Notes: generated from the sequence alone by a model not told the origin. A DNA stretch of 48,245 nucleotides from Atopobiaceae bacterium (GCA_017545665.1 JAFWKQ010000064.1:1-48245), one strand, 5' to 3'; shown: positions 26,137 through 35,057, counted from the first letter of the stretch. Translations and numbers: made by a program.

Positions 26137-27951
26137 ATGAGCACGCACGCGAGCGTTACCCGTAGAAGCTTCGTTCTGGCATCCGCAGCGAGTGCGCTGG
26201 CCCTTGCTGGTTGCGCTGCTGGGTCCAAGAACCAGTCGTCTGTTGCGGCGGATGTGGCTGCGACGAAGTCGGCGATATCTGTGGAGGACTTGCCTTGGTG
26301 GAAGAAGACCATCGTCTACGAGGCCTATCCGAAGAGCTTTATGAGCTCAAGGGGTGCACAGACGGGCGACATCCCTGGCGTGACAAGCCGTCTTGACTAT
26401 CTTAGGGAGCTGGGTGTCGGCGCCATATGGCTGACGCCGGTATTTGTTTCGCCGATGGCAGACAACGGGTATGACGTTGCCGACTACTACAACATCGACC
26501 CGTCGTTCGGCACCATGGAGAACATGGACACGCTCATGGCGGAGGCCGAAAACCGTGGCATTAGGATTGTGCTCGACATGGTGGTTAACCACACCTCCAA
26601 CAAGAACGCCTGGTTCGTAGAGTCGAGTTCCAGCAAAAACAATGGCAAGGCCGATTGGTACATCTGGCGCGATCCTGCGAAGGATGGTGGGGCTCCCAAC
26701 AATTGGCGCAGCATTTTTGGTGGTAGCGCTTGGACCTACGTCGAGGCGCGTGGCCAGTACTACCTGCACACCTTCCTGCCCGAGCAGCCGGATCTGAACT
26801 GGGACAACCCAGAGGTGCGCAAGGAGGTTGCCAACGTCTTCAACTTCTGGCGCAACAAGGGTGCGGGCGGCTTCCGCATCGATGCGGTGACCTATATAAA
26901 GAAGCCCGAGGGCCTGCCCGACGGAAAAGCGGAGTCCGACGGACTTGCGCCCATCCACGACGCAACGGCCAACACAAAGGGCATCTTGGACTACCTGCAC
27001 GAGCTGCGCAACAACACCGTTGCAGGCACGGATTGCTTTATGGTAGGCGAGGCCAACGGCGTCGACGCAAGCGAGCTTTCCGATTGGGTGGGCAAGAACG
27101 GCGTCTTTGACATGGTCTTTGAGTTCAGTCATATGGATTTGGATGGACATGACGCGAGTTGGATCGATGCTCATGGTTGGGAGCTCTCGGCGCTCAAGGA
27201 CGCTCTTTCGGCCACCCAGGCAAACACCGCCGCTGAAGGCTGGTGTCCGACCTTCTTCGAGAACCACGATCAGCCACGCTGCGTGGTCAACTTTTTCCCT
27301 AAGGGCAGCAATGCCGACCTGGCGGCAAAGTGCATGGCCATCGTGCAGTTGGGGCTGCGTGGCACCCCGTTTGTGTATGAGGGTCAGGAGCTGGGCTTTT
27401 CCAATGTTGCTTGGCCGTCCATCGACTACTATAACGACCCCTCGAGCCACAACCAGTACGAGGCTGCGCTCGCAAAGGGCCATACGGAAGAAGAGGCGCT
27501 TGCGTGCGTTCATAGGTACAGTCGCGACAATGCTCGCACGCCCATGCAGTGGGACGCTTCGAACAACGCCGGCTTTACGACGGCGCAGAAGACTTGGTTG
27601 CCGGTGCACGACGATTACCGGAATCAAAACGCCGCGGGTGAGTCCGAGCAGGAAAATAGCGTGCTTAACTACTTCCGTGCCATGGCAAAGCTGCGCGGGA
27701 GCAATGATGTCCTGTTGGCCGGGAGTTACGAGGAAGTGGCACACGGCCATAAGCAGATCTATGCCTACGTGCGCGAGCTCAACGGCAAGAAGGTGCTGGT
27801 GATGGCCAACTTCACCAACGAGGAGGCACCGCTGGGAGAGCTTGCCGGCAAGGTGTCCGACGCGACCACGGTGCTTATGGACACCTATAACGACAAGCCC
27901 GCCGCTTCCAGCGCATTGCGTCCGCTGGAAGCTCGCGTCTGCGAGCTATAG
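26137..27951 (+). CDS. Tat-exported GH13 alpha-glucosidase lipoprotein
   Basis: A 604-residue glycoside hydrolase resembling oligo-1,6-glucosidases (GH13_31 type), which cut alpha-glucosidic bonds at non-reducing ends. TRRSF and ALAGC form a Tat lipoprotein signal. The family motifs are DMVVNHTS, GGFRIDAVTYI (nucleophile Asp), FMVGEANG (acid Glu) and FFENHDQPR (transition-state Asp). The C-terminal beta domain (about 520-604) is present. Most relatives are cytoplasmic, so surface placement is unusual and implies sugar digestion outside. ATG 26137 is preferred over 26092 because it directly precedes the signal and has GGAGAG about ten bases upstream. 25964-26136 holds no gene. Confidence 0.9.
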   Translation: MSTHASVTRRSFVLASAASALALAGCAAGSKNQSSVAADVAATKSAISVEDLPWWKKTIVYEAYPKSFMSSRGAQTGDIPGVTSRLDYLRELGVGAIWLTPVFVSPMADNGYDVADYYNIDPSFGTMENMDTLMAEAENRGIRIVLDMVVNHTSNKNAWFVESSSSKNNGKADWYIWRDPAKDGGAPNNWRSIFGGSAWTYVEARGQYYLHTFLPEQPDLNWDNPEVRKEVANVFNFWRNKGAGGFRIDAVTYIKKPEGLPDGKAESDGLAPIHDATANTKGILDYLHELRNNTVAGTDCFMVGEANGVDASELSDWVGKNGVFDMVFEFSHMDLDGHDASWIDAHGWELSALKDALSATQANTAAEGWCPTFFENHDQPRCVVNFFPKGSNADLAAKCMAIVQLGLRGTPFVYEGQELGFSNVAWPSIDYYNDPSSHNQYEAALAKGHTEEEALACVHRYSRDNARTPMQWDASNNAGFTTAQKTWLPVHDDYRNQNAAGESEQENSVLNYFRAMAKLRGSNDVLLAGSYEEVAHGHKQIYAYVRELNGKKVLVMANFTNEEAPLGELAGKVSDATTVLMDTYNDKPAASSALRPLEARVCEL

Positions 27952-28067
27952 GCATACAACTCAGTTTGCTCACTGCGGACGCAGGTTGTTTGGTTGCGAT
28001 ACGGCTTACAAAGTGACCGAGTCTACAAGTTGTTAGGTCGCCTGTCAGCTTTTTGGGTAGGCGCTTT

Positions 28068-28293
28068 GGTACACGAACCGCCAAGATTTGGCATGGGTCT
28101 CACAAAACCCCAGTTCGCGAGAGACTGGTCGAGTACTTTTGGCGGCTCGTGTACAATTGGCTGTTTTGAATTGTACACGAGCCGCCAAAAAGAGAGCGAA
28201 TATGTCACAAAACACCAGGTAAATGTAAAATCTTGCAATCAGTTTGGCGGCTCGTGTACACCTATGCTTTTCACGTTGGACCACGAACCGCCA
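28068..28293. repeat. Array A of a 105-bp-period palindromic repeat
   Basis: A 16-bp core, TGGCGGCTCGTGTACA, recurs in alternating orientation: minus at 28068-28083, plus 28140-28155, minus 28172-28187, plus 28245-28260 and minus about 28278-28293. Pairs facing each other enclose 16-17 bases, and pairs facing apart enclose 56-57 bases, giving a 105-bp period. The 28137-28190 pair is a perfect hairpin with 22-bp arms. The 57-base segments share a centre like AACTGGGGTTTTG (on the minus strand here). An equivalent array in the other orientation is at 46830-47056. A decayed class II palindrome precedes it at about 28014-28055. No gene lies between 27952 and 28450. Confidence 0.85.
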
Positions 28294-28383
28294 AGATGGC
28301 AGCGAAACCGACAAGATAACAGGTCACGTGTCAGCCGCTAACGTGAACGCTATGTGGAGGATATAGGGGACGCGATATTCACT

Positions 28384-28412
28384 GTGACAAAGGCGTCGTT
28401 CGCGCGTAGTCA
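28384..28412 (+). promoter_or_regulatory. Candidate promoter of the leader-Hint gene
   Basis: GTGACA (28384-28389), a 17-bp spacer and TAGTCA (28407-28412) stand 38 bases before ATG 28451. The -10 is imperfect. Confidence 0.4.
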
Positions 28413-28450
28413 TCCGCAACCTGATAGGTGCCGAGACTAAGGAGACAACA

Positions 28451-29308
28451 ATGGCTACCAAGGCAGAGACTACCCAGACTACGATTACCAACGCTACCCC
28501 CATCAAGGCAACAACCACCGAGACTGCCATCGTGCTTAGCGACGAGTTCCTGGAGAAGGTGGCCGGCGGGGAGTACGATCCCTCGCAAGATCCCTCCGGC
28601 TGCTGCCTTACACCCGACACGCTGATCGCCCTCGCGGACGGCAGTGCAAAGCGGGTCGACGAGCTCGCCGATGACGACATCCTGCTCGTGTGGGACTTTG
28701 ACGCAGGTGACCTCACAAGCGCGCCCATCACGTTCTTCCATCGCGTACACCAGGAAGCTGCGGTCCTGCGCGTGAGCTTCTCGGATGGCACGAGCGTGGG
28801 CGTTGTGGACGAGCACGTGTTCTTCGATCTAACCGACCGCAAGTACGTGGCCATAAACAGCGCCGACCAGGAGAGCGAGCTCGCGGGCCATGCCTTCGCA
28901 AAGCTCGTGGACGGGCGCATCGAGGAGGTTACCCTCACCTCCATCCGGCCTGACGGTACGACCGAAAGCTACTACAGTCCCGTGTCGGAGGCGCACTTCA
29001 ATTGCTTCGCGGAGGGCATGCTGAGCATGTCGGGCTTCCTGAAGGGCTTCTACAACGTCTTCGACCTCGAAGAGGGCACGCTCCGTTATGACGCCGCCAA
29101 GAAGGCAGCCGAGATCGCCGAAATCGGCGAGATACCCTACGCGGTGCTCGCAAGCTGCGGGAGCAAGGAGCTCTTCGACCGCAACAACTTCGGTTGGTTT
29201 AGCGTATCGCTTGCCAAGGGCCTCACGACGCTGCCCGAGGCGATGCGCATGCTCGACTTCTTCCGCCCGTACTTCGTCGGGGAGGGCACCGGGAGTGCCG
29301 CCGCATAG
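28451..29308 (+). CDS. Double-glycine leader fused to a Hint (intein/hedgehog-type) domain
   Basis: A 285-residue protein with an unusual build. Residues 1-40 look like a RiPP/bacteriocin leader: a Thr-rich start, then LSDEFLEKVAGG with a Gly-Gly processing site. Eleven residues (EYDPSQDPSGC) follow. A Hint domain begins at Cys52: CLTPDTLIALADGS is block A, DGTSVGVVDEHVFF holds a block-B-like His122, and SPVSEAHFNCFAEGMLSM aligns with the C-terminal block. The terminal His-Asn of splicing inteins is replaced by Met-Ser, so N-terminal cleavage rather than full splicing is likely. Residues 195-285 are an unassigned tail. AAGGAGAC precedes ATG 28451. No transporter or peptidase is adjacent. Activity is untested inference. 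Confidence 0.72.
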   Translation: MATKAETTQTTITNATPIKATTTETAIVLSDEFLEKVAGGEYDPSQDPSGCCLTPDTLIALADGSAKRVDELADDDILLVWDFDAGDLTSAPITFFHRVHQEAAVLRVSFSDGTSVGVVDEHVFFDLTDRKYVAINSADQESELAGHAFAKLVDGRIEEVTLTSIRPDGTTESYYSPVSEAHFNCFAEGMLSMSGFLKGFYNVFDLEEGTLRYDAAKKAAEIAEIGEIPYAVLASCGSKELFDRNNFGWFSVSLAKGLTTLPEAMRMLDFFRPYFVGEGTGSAAA

Positions 29309-29319
29309 GTGCCTGTGGC

Positions 29320-29389
29320 TAGGCTGGGAGTGGTCCTCAGCCTAACCTGTGACGGGGGACGTTTCTGTTGCGTGACAGAAACGTCCCCC
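29320..29389. terminator. Two hairpins after the leader-Hint gene, one a class III GGGGAC repeat
   Basis: A stem TAGGCTG/CAGCCTA (29320-29344) is followed by a perfect 15-bp stem, GGGGGACGTTTCTGT with loop TGCGTG, at 29354-29389. The second resembles GGGGACGTTTC palindromes that are dispersed in many genomes. Together they probably end transcription. No gene lies between 29309 and 29526. Confidence 0.65.
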
Positions 29390-29526
29390 TGCCACAATGG
29401 GAGCTGTCGCCGATTTGTTGTTCCGATCAGCTGGTTCTGACGTAAATTGTCGGAAGTGTTTTATCTACGAGCGACCGCCAGCAAGTGCGGCGTCGCTCGG
29501 GTTTCGTCTGAGGAAGGTGAGCTGTT

Positions 29527-30492
29527 TTGGACATCGATATTCTGCTTGTGCTACAGACATTCCGCGAGGGCGTGGGCGGTTGCCTAACGGCGTTTTTCTC
29601 CAAGATGACATGGTTTGGCGAAATGGACGTGGTCATTGTATTCATGGGCCTCCTCTATTGGTGCGTGAGCAAGCAAATCGGAACCTACCTGCTTATGGGC
29701 TGGTCTGGAAACCGCATCGTTAACGGAGTGCTAAAGGTGGCGGTATGCGCCTATCGCCCGTGGATTCGCGACCCGCGGATTCTCCCGGAACAGAAGGCCT
29801 TCGAGACAGCCACTGGATACTCGTTTCCCAGCGGGCATGCGATGAATGCGGCCTCGCTGTTTGGTGGCTTGGCCATCCGGCGCGACATAAACCGAGTGCT
29901 TCGGGTGCTTATGTGGGTCATGCTCTGCCTTGTGGCATTCAGCAGGATCTTCCTGGGCGTTCATACTCCGCAGGACATCGTGGTGGGCGCGATTGTGGGC
30001 GTGCTGGTGATGCTCCTAACGGGAAAGCTCTTAGCGTGGCTGGAATCGAATCCAGAAAAGGATGTGCTGATTGCAGTCATTGGGGTTGTCATTGCGATTG
30101 CCGCGGCCATATTCTCGGCGGTCAAACCGTATCCCGTGGACTACGACGCCAACGGAAAGATTCTTGTGGATGGCCTCAAGATGGCAAATGACACCTTCAA
30201 GGCAGTGGGGTGGATGGCTGCGTTTATGGTGGGCTGGGTCCTGGAGCGTCGCTTCGTAAAATTTACGACTGACGTCACCATGCAGGAGCGCTTCCTACGC
30301 CTAGTCGGTGGACTGTTGGGGTACTACGTCATCGCCCTGGTGATAAACCCAATGATCAAAGCTGCGCTGCCTGGTTTTGCGGGAACCATAACAACGTGTT
30401 TCCTGCAGATGTTCTTCATCGTGTTTATAGTCCCGTTTGTGATCTCGCGGTTCGGCAAAGGTAACAAGAGCGTCATTGCTTCAAAAAGCTGA
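29527..30492 (+). CDS. PAP2-family membrane phosphatase
   Basis: A 321-residue polytopic phosphatase. The three PAP2 motifs are complete: KVAVCAYRPW, SFPSGHAM and SRIFLGVHTPQD, giving the catalytic His pair and Arg. Likely substrates are undecaprenyl pyrophosphate or phosphatidic acid-type lipids at the outer membrane face. About eight helices are visible; the C-terminal half (after residue 170) adds helices beyond the minimal domain. The start is TTG 29527 with AAGGTGAG nearby upstream. The last residues SKS and the stop lie in a class II repeat. It converges on the zinc-binding protein gene. Confidence 0.85.
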   Translation: MDIDILLVLQTFREGVGGCLTAFFSKMTWFGEMDVVIVFMGLLYWCVSKQIGTYLLMGWSGNRIVNGVLKVAVCAYRPWIRDPRILPEQKAFETATGYSFPSGHAMNAASLFGGLAIRRDINRVLRVLMWVMLCLVAFSRIFLGVHTPQDIVVGAIVGVLVMLLTGKLLAWLESNPEKDVLIAVIGVVIAIAAAIFSAVKPYPVDYDANGKILVDGLKMANDTFKAVGWMAAFMVGWVLERRFVKFTTDVTMQERFLRLVGGLLGYYVIALVINPMIKAALPGFAGTITTCFLQMFFIVFIVPFVISRFGKGNKSVIASKS

Positions 30493-30517
30493 CAAGGGGA
30501 TAGGTCACTTGTCAGCT
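30487..30517. repeat. Class II palindrome between convergent genes
   Basis: Arms AGCTGACAAG/CTTGTCAGCT with one centre change (GGGGATAGG). It overlaps the PAP2 stop and precedes the convergent stop at 30528, a position suited to a bidirectional terminator. Confidence 0.85.
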
Positions 30518-30527
30518 CGAGTTGCCT

Positions 30528-31166
30528 CTAGAGCCATCCAGGTGGCTCGTCGGTAGCATCGCGAACCTGCCAATACAGGTCGAACCCTTCAAAGCAGCTC
30601 AGCAATTCCGCAAACTGCGCTGGCGTAAAGGACTGACCGTCCACGACGATTGAGCTTTCGCCTTCCTCGCTGCAGTCTATGCGTGCGACACCGGTCTCGT
30701 TGGCATAGAGGACTTCCCCCTCGCGGCGGGCGGTCGTGCTCCAGATTTGGCCGGCTTCGATTCGCGTGCCCCTCATGCTTGCGTGTTCCGTTACGCGTTG
30801 CGTCTTAACCATGAGCGCGTCGAGCGCCTCTTCCTGCGACATCAGCCGCGCGTCCGCCACGATGCTCACCGACCTGCCCACGTACCCCCATTTTCTTCGC
30901 GGGTCGTCGTCGGGCACTTGCTCGACTGCGGTCCAGGTAGAGGAGGAGCCAAACGAAAACCGCTCCACCGCAAACTCAACGGTGCGTCCCTCGGAGTCGA
31001 GCGCGAGGATGCTGTAATCGTCGTTGGTGGGGGTCTCAACCTCTGCCAGATAGTCGGCAATGTGGTTGTAGCAGCTCAAACAGTACGAGGAGGATCCCAT
31101 GTTGACGCGTGCGGGTTTGCCACAGATGGTGCATCTGCTGGCATAGCGGGAGCCGGGAGATTTCAT
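30528..31166 (-). CDS. Zinc-binding hypothetical protein
   Basis: A 212-residue cytoplasmic protein. The N-terminus has a four-Cys ribbon (CTICGKPARV and SSYCLSCYNH). A beta-rich body follows with DYSILALDSEGRTVEF, RFSFGSSSTWTAVEQ and YVGRSVSIVADARLM, and a C-terminal stretch ending EPPGWL. It resembles uncharacterised Cys-ribbon DUF7713-like proteins, but I cannot assign a role. GGAGG lies seven bases before ATG 31166; an in-frame ATG at 31253 is unsupported. Confidence 0.7.
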   Translation of the reverse strand: MKSPGSRYASRCTICGKPARVNMGSSSYCLSCYNHIADYLAEVETPTNDDYSILALDSEGRTVEFAVERFSFGSSSTWTAVEQVPDDDPRRKWGYVGRSVSIVADARLMSQEEALDALMVKTQRVTEHASMRGTRIEAGQIWSTTARREGEVLYANETGVARIDCSEEGESSIVVDGQSFTPAQFAELLSCFEGFDLYWQVRDATDEPPGWL

Positions 31167-31255
31167 AGTGGGTCCTCCCCACGGGGTGATATAGGCGTAG
31201 CAAGACTGCCCTAGTATCCCATGAGTTGCGTTTTGCTGCGCGGGATGAGACAAAA

Positions 31256-31328
31256 AGCTGACAAGTGACCTGTCCCCTTGTCAGCTTTTTAGTTGAAAGC
31301 TGACAAGGGGACAGGTCACTTGTCAGCT
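31256..31328. repeat. Inverted pair of class II palindromes
   Basis: Copies at 31256-31286 and 31298-31328 face opposite ways and are flanked by A- and T-runs. They separate the NADH oxidase stop from the upstream region of the zinc-binding gene and could terminate the oxidase transcript. Confidence 0.9.
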
Positions 31329-31345
31329 TTTCCGAGCGTCTTTGC

Positions 31346-32689
31346 CTACTCCGCCTGCAGGGCCGCAACCGTCATGTAGTTATACGGCGCGTTGAAGTGC
31401 GGCAGGAAGAAGATGTCCAGCAGGGCGAGCTCGTCTATGGTCACCTTCTTGGCAACGGCGAGGCTGAACATGTTGATGTTGCCGCTCATGTCGTACGTAG
31501 AGGCGAGCTGGGCGCCTAGGATCGCGCGTGTGGTCTTGTCATATACGATCTTGATTGTGGTATCGGGGTTGTCGTGCTCGATGAACGGTGCCTTTTGGCA
31601 GTCGGTAACCGTGGTGGTAAGAACCTCCACGCCCGCGCGCTTTGCGGCGGATTCGGTAAGGCCCGTAGACACCATCTTGAGGTCGAAGATGCAGATGCCC
31701 GACGACCCCTGAACGCCTGGGGTCTGGATCTCCGTGCCGCAGATGTTGTGGCCGGCAACGATGCCGGAGCGCACCGCGTTGGACGCCAGCGCAATGTAGC
31801 CAGGTGCCCCGTCCAAACCGTTGTTGAATATGGTTGCGCAGTCGCCGACGGCATACACGTCGGGAATGCTCGTCTGCTGGTGGCGGTCCACCACGATGGC
31901 GCCGTTGGCAAAGAGCTCCATATCGCTTTGGGCAACCAGCGCGTTGTTGGGCTTGAAGCCAATGCATACGCACACCATGTCCACGTCGTAAGCGCCCTTG
32001 TTCGTTACGAGCTTGCTCACCTTGCCGTCCGTGCCCTTAAAGTGGTCTACGCCCTCGCCAAAGTGGCACTCGATTCCGTTGTCGGCAAGGTTTTGGGCCA
32101 TGCGCTCGCAGAACTCGGGGTCAAAGTTGTTTGCCATGCACGTGGGTGCCATGTCCACAAGCAGCGTATGGCGTCCGTTGCGCTGGAAGGCCTCGGCGAG
32201 CTCTACGCCAATGTATCCCGCGCCCACCACGGCTACGGTCTTGATGGCGGGGTCCTTTAGCTTGTCAACCACTTCCTGCGCGTTTTGGAAGAGCTTGACT
32301 TGCTGGATGTTCTCTAGGTCCCCACCCTCGAACTGCGGGATTATGGGCAAAGATCCCGTTGCCAAAACCAGCTTGTCGTAGGGCTCCGCGTACTCGGTGC
32401 CGTCCTTGCCCTTGGCATAGACGACCTTTGCGTCGAAGTCCACGCGCTCTACTGGGCACTCCATGTGCACGGTGGCACCCTTTTGCTCGAACTGCTCCTT
32501 CGTTTGGTAGAACAGGCCGTCTGGCCCGCTGATCTGGTTGCCAATCCACAGTGCCATACCGCACCCGAGGAAGCTGATGTTTGAGTTTGCGTCAAAAGCC
32601 ACAACCTCGTTGCCCTCGTAGTTGTCCAGGATGGTGTTGATCGTTGCCGTGCCTGCATGGTTGGCGCCAATTACGACTATCTTGCTCAT
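31346..32689 (-). CDS. nox: FAD-dependent NADH oxidase (Nox/CoA-disulfide-reductase family)
   Basis: A 447-residue flavoenzyme that probably oxidises NADH with O2, helping an anaerobe remove oxygen and recycle NAD. The FAD site is VVIGANHAGTATI at the N-terminus. The redox Cys lies in SFLGCGMALW, equivalent to Cys42 of streptococcal water-forming oxidase. The NADH site is VVGAGYIGVELAEAF, and the second FAD site is YAVGDCATIFN. The C-terminal dimerisation domain ends FLPHFNAPYNYM. ATG 32689 follows GAGGGGAG; a longer frame from 32740 lacks support. A class I palindrome lies upstream at 32809. Confidence 0.85.
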   Translation of the reverse strand: MSKIVVIGANHAGTATINTILDNYEGNEVVAFDANSNISFLGCGMALWIGNQISGPDGLFYQTKEQFEQKGATVHMECPVERVDFDAKVVYAKGKDGTEYAEPYDKLVLATGSLPIIPQFEGGDLENIQQVKLFQNAQEVVDKLKDPAIKTVAVVGAGYIGVELAEAFQRNGRHTLLVDMAPTCMANNFDPEFCERMAQNLADNGIECHFGEGVDHFKGTDGKVSKLVTNKGAYDVDMVCVCIGFKPNNALVAQSDMELFANGAIVVDRHQQTSIPDVYAVGDCATIFNNGLDGAPGYIALASNAVRSGIVAGHNICGTEIQTPGVQGSSGICIFDLKMVSTGLTESAAKRAGVEVLTTTVTDCQKAPFIEHDNPDTTIKIVYDKTTRAILGAQLASTYDMSGNINMFSLAVAKKVTIDELALLDIFFLPHFNAPYNYMTVAALQAE

Positions 32690-32808
32690 TGTGTTCTCCC
32701 CTCGTGAACCATTAAGCCCTTGTTCAAGAGTACCATGCATAATCGCAGCTCAGAATGGCGGCTATTACCATCGAGCTATTTAGTAGGGCGGACGGTGAGC
32801 AAAAGCGG

Positions 32809-32837
32809 GACAAAGGGGACTGTCCCCTTTGGACACA
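32809..32837. repeat. Class I palindrome between divergent genes
   Basis: GACAAAGGGGAC and GTCCCCTTTG form the core. It is one of the few copies upstream rather than downstream of genes, lying between the divergent NADH oxidase and ligase genes. The remainder of 32690-32951 shows A/T-rich promoter-like sequence and no gene. Confidence 0.8.
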
Positions 32838-32951
32838 AAAGAATCTATCGCATAATGAGAAATTCGATTGTGTATTATGATGGCCATACCGAACAATGCA
32901 AGGCATGCGATCGGCTCTGACGGCATGACTTAGAAAGATTGGAATCGTCTT

Positions 32952-34970
32952 ATGCTCTTTTCCGAGATGCTGAACCGTGGGCAAGAAGATGCTACGGCTA
33001 TCGTTGATTCAAAGGGGTCTGTTACGTACGGTGCGTTTCGCGCTGCCGTAGCTGGATTTGCAGCGCAGCTGCATGACTTGGGCCTTGCCAAGGGCGACCG
33101 CGTGGCGCTTTGGGGATATAACTCCGCGAACTGGCTTGTGGCTTTCTTTGGCATCGTACGCGCGGGCGGGGTGGCGCTGTTGGTTAACTACAGCATGGGC
33201 ATTGACGATGCGGCCGAACTGTTGCGGTCGGCGAACGCGCGCTTCCTTGTTTGCGGCGACAACGGCCAAACCAAGCGCCGGGACGACGCTATGGAGGCAC
33301 TGGCCAGCGCCGTGGACATAGAGCCATCTCGATGCTTGGACATAAGGGGCGACGCCTGCAATCTGGCGAGCGCCTATGCGGGAGTGGAAGGCCTTGCCGA
33401 GCAACGCAAGCCAAGCGAGGAAGGCGATACGGCATTTATTATATTCACGAGCGGCACGACGTCGGCTCCCAAGGCTGTGTGCATCTCTCAGCGCGCGCTT
33501 ACTGCCGACGCGCGAGCCCTCATGGCAGGTCTGGAGGGTACGATGGGTGGCTCCATCTGCGTTGCGGTGCCGCTCTTCCACATCCTTGGTCTGCTTACCA
33601 GCTACGTTTACCTCATTCTGGGGTCAGTGGTGTGCTTGCCCGCCAGCTATCGAGCAGATGCGCTCGTTTCAATGATAGGTGCAAACCAGGTGAGCGATAT
33701 GGCAGCGGTAGGAGCCGTTTACCAGGGTCTTGTGAGTGCCGATGGGTTTGGAAAGAAGGTCGTACCCCATCTGCGCACGTGTCTGATTGCTGGTGGCATG
33801 TCCACACCGGTGCAGATGATGCGTCTGGAGCTGGATTTTGCGAACGCCACCTTTATCAACATGTACGGCCAGAGCGAAGGTGCGCCGCTTACCATGGTGC
33901 GGCCCTCCGACCTCGTCGAGCTGCGAGCGGGTACGGTTGGACGTGCCGTAGATGGCGTTGAGCTGCGCATCGCGGGTTTGGATGGTTCCACCTTGCCGAT
34001 TGGCGAGGTGGGTGAGGTTCTTGCTCGAGGCGTTTGCCTCATGAACGGCTATGAGGGTTTGTCCACAGACGATCAGGCAATCGATGCGGATGGTTGGCTG
34101 CACACGGGGGACTTGGGCTTTTTGGACAACGAAGGATACCTGCGCCTCGCCGGACGCATTAAGGACGTCATCATTCGCGGTGGCGAGAACATCTCTCCAG
34201 CCGAGATCGAGGCGGAGCTCATCTCCATCGAGGGCGTGGGGGATGCCAAGGTTATGGGTGCACCGCATCCCATCTTTGGCGAGAGCGTCGAGGCCTGCGT
34301 AACCGTCCAAGGAGTGGGTCCGTTCGACGAGGGACGCGTGCTCGAGGCCCTGCGTACTCGTATGCCTCGCTACAAGGTGCCCACGCACATCTTTACCTTT
34401 AGCGAATTCCCTCTTAACGTCAACGGAAAGCTCGATCAACGCTCACTCTACGTGAGCATGCTTGGTAAGCTGCGTGAGATCGAGGTGGACGAAGAGCTTG
34501 CGGGCGGCATAACGGTGTTCGAGATTACCGTAAAGAACTCCAGCTATGCGATTGCGCCAGTGGCGGGACTCGTCAGCGACTTGGTGAGCAGCATCGGATA
34601 CGGACGGCCTCGGGCCATCAAAATCAAACTTGCGGTAGAGGAAATGCTCATCGAGCGCATTATGTACGCCTACTCGGGTGCGGGTGACATCCACGTGCGC
34701 ATCTCGCTCATGCCGGAGTGGCTACGCGTGTCGTTTAGTGACAATGGAGCCGAATACGTGATCGACAAACGCAGGGACACCTCCACTAGCGCACGCATCA
34801 TCTTGAACTCGGTTGACAACTTCCACACCGAAAGAAGTGGGGGGAGGCCCGAATACTGTATGGACTTCCTCTACGACGGCGACTTGGACGTAAAAGGCTT
34901 TCTGCTGGAGGAGAAAGAGGTCGCCGAGGAATGGGAGGACTTCGACGAGGCGATGAAACGCCTGCCGTAA
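32952..34970 (+). CDS. Adenylate-forming acyl ligase fused to RsbW-like ATPase domain
   Basis: A 672-residue fusion. Residues of about 1-510 form a class I adenylate-forming enzyme (acyl-CoA synthetase/NRPS A-domain type): IIFTSGTTSAPKAV (P-loop), MYGQSEGAP, GWLHTGDLGF, GRIKDVIIRGGENISP and NVNGKLDQ (catalytic Lys). Residues of about 525-650 resemble a GHKL/HATPase_c_2 domain of the anti-sigma-kinase type: IKIKLAVEEMLIERIMY (N-box Glu) and RVSFSDNGAEYVI (G1-like Asp). A ligase carrying this ATPase is unusual. ATG 32952 has only a weak upstream AGAAAG. An acyltransferase-fold gene follows after 87 bases and is probably the partner. No carrier protein is visible. Confidence 0.8.
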   Translation: MLFSEMLNRGQEDATAIVDSKGSVTYGAFRAAVAGFAAQLHDLGLAKGDRVALWGYNSANWLVAFFGIVRAGGVALLVNYSMGIDDAAELLRSANARFLVCGDNGQTKRRDDAMEALASAVDIEPSRCLDIRGDACNLASAYAGVEGLAEQRKPSEEGDTAFIIFTSGTTSAPKAVCISQRALTADARALMAGLEGTMGGSICVAVPLFHILGLLTSYVYLILGSVVCLPASYRADALVSMIGANQVSDMAAVGAVYQGLVSADGFGKKVVPHLRTCLIAGGMSTPVQMMRLELDFANATFINMYGQSEGAPLTMVRPSDLVELRAGTVGRAVDGVELRIAGLDGSTLPIGEVGEVLARGVCLMNGYEGLSTDDQAIDADGWLHTGDLGFLDNEGYLRLAGRIKDVIIRGGENISPAEIEAELISIEGVGDAKVMGAPHPIFGESVEACVTVQGVGPFDEGRVLEALRTRMPRYKVPTHIFTFSEFPLNVNGKLDQRSLYVSMLGKLREIEVDEELAGGITVFEITVKNSSYAIAPVAGLVSDLVSSIGYGRPRAIKIKLAVEEMLIERIMYAYSGAGDIHVRISLMPEWLRVSFSDNGAEYVIDKRRDTSTSARIILNSVDNFHTERSGGRPEYCMDFLYDGDLDVKGFLLEEKEVAEEWEDFDEAMKRLP

Positions 34971-35057
34971 GGGCTAAACGTACAAGAGCCTGCTTGACGC
35001 TTTGTAGCAAACCGAATGGCGTGGGTGCCATTCCATACGAAAGGGGTTAGACCAACC

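Noticed and set aside
26347..27750. 467-codon frame on the minus strand
   Set aside because: Antisense to the GH13 gene, low-complexity His/Val/Arg content and no domain.
28068..28293. CRISPR array
   Set aside because: Repeats are 16 bp, alternate in orientation and have two different gap lengths; spacers share a common centre; no cas genes.
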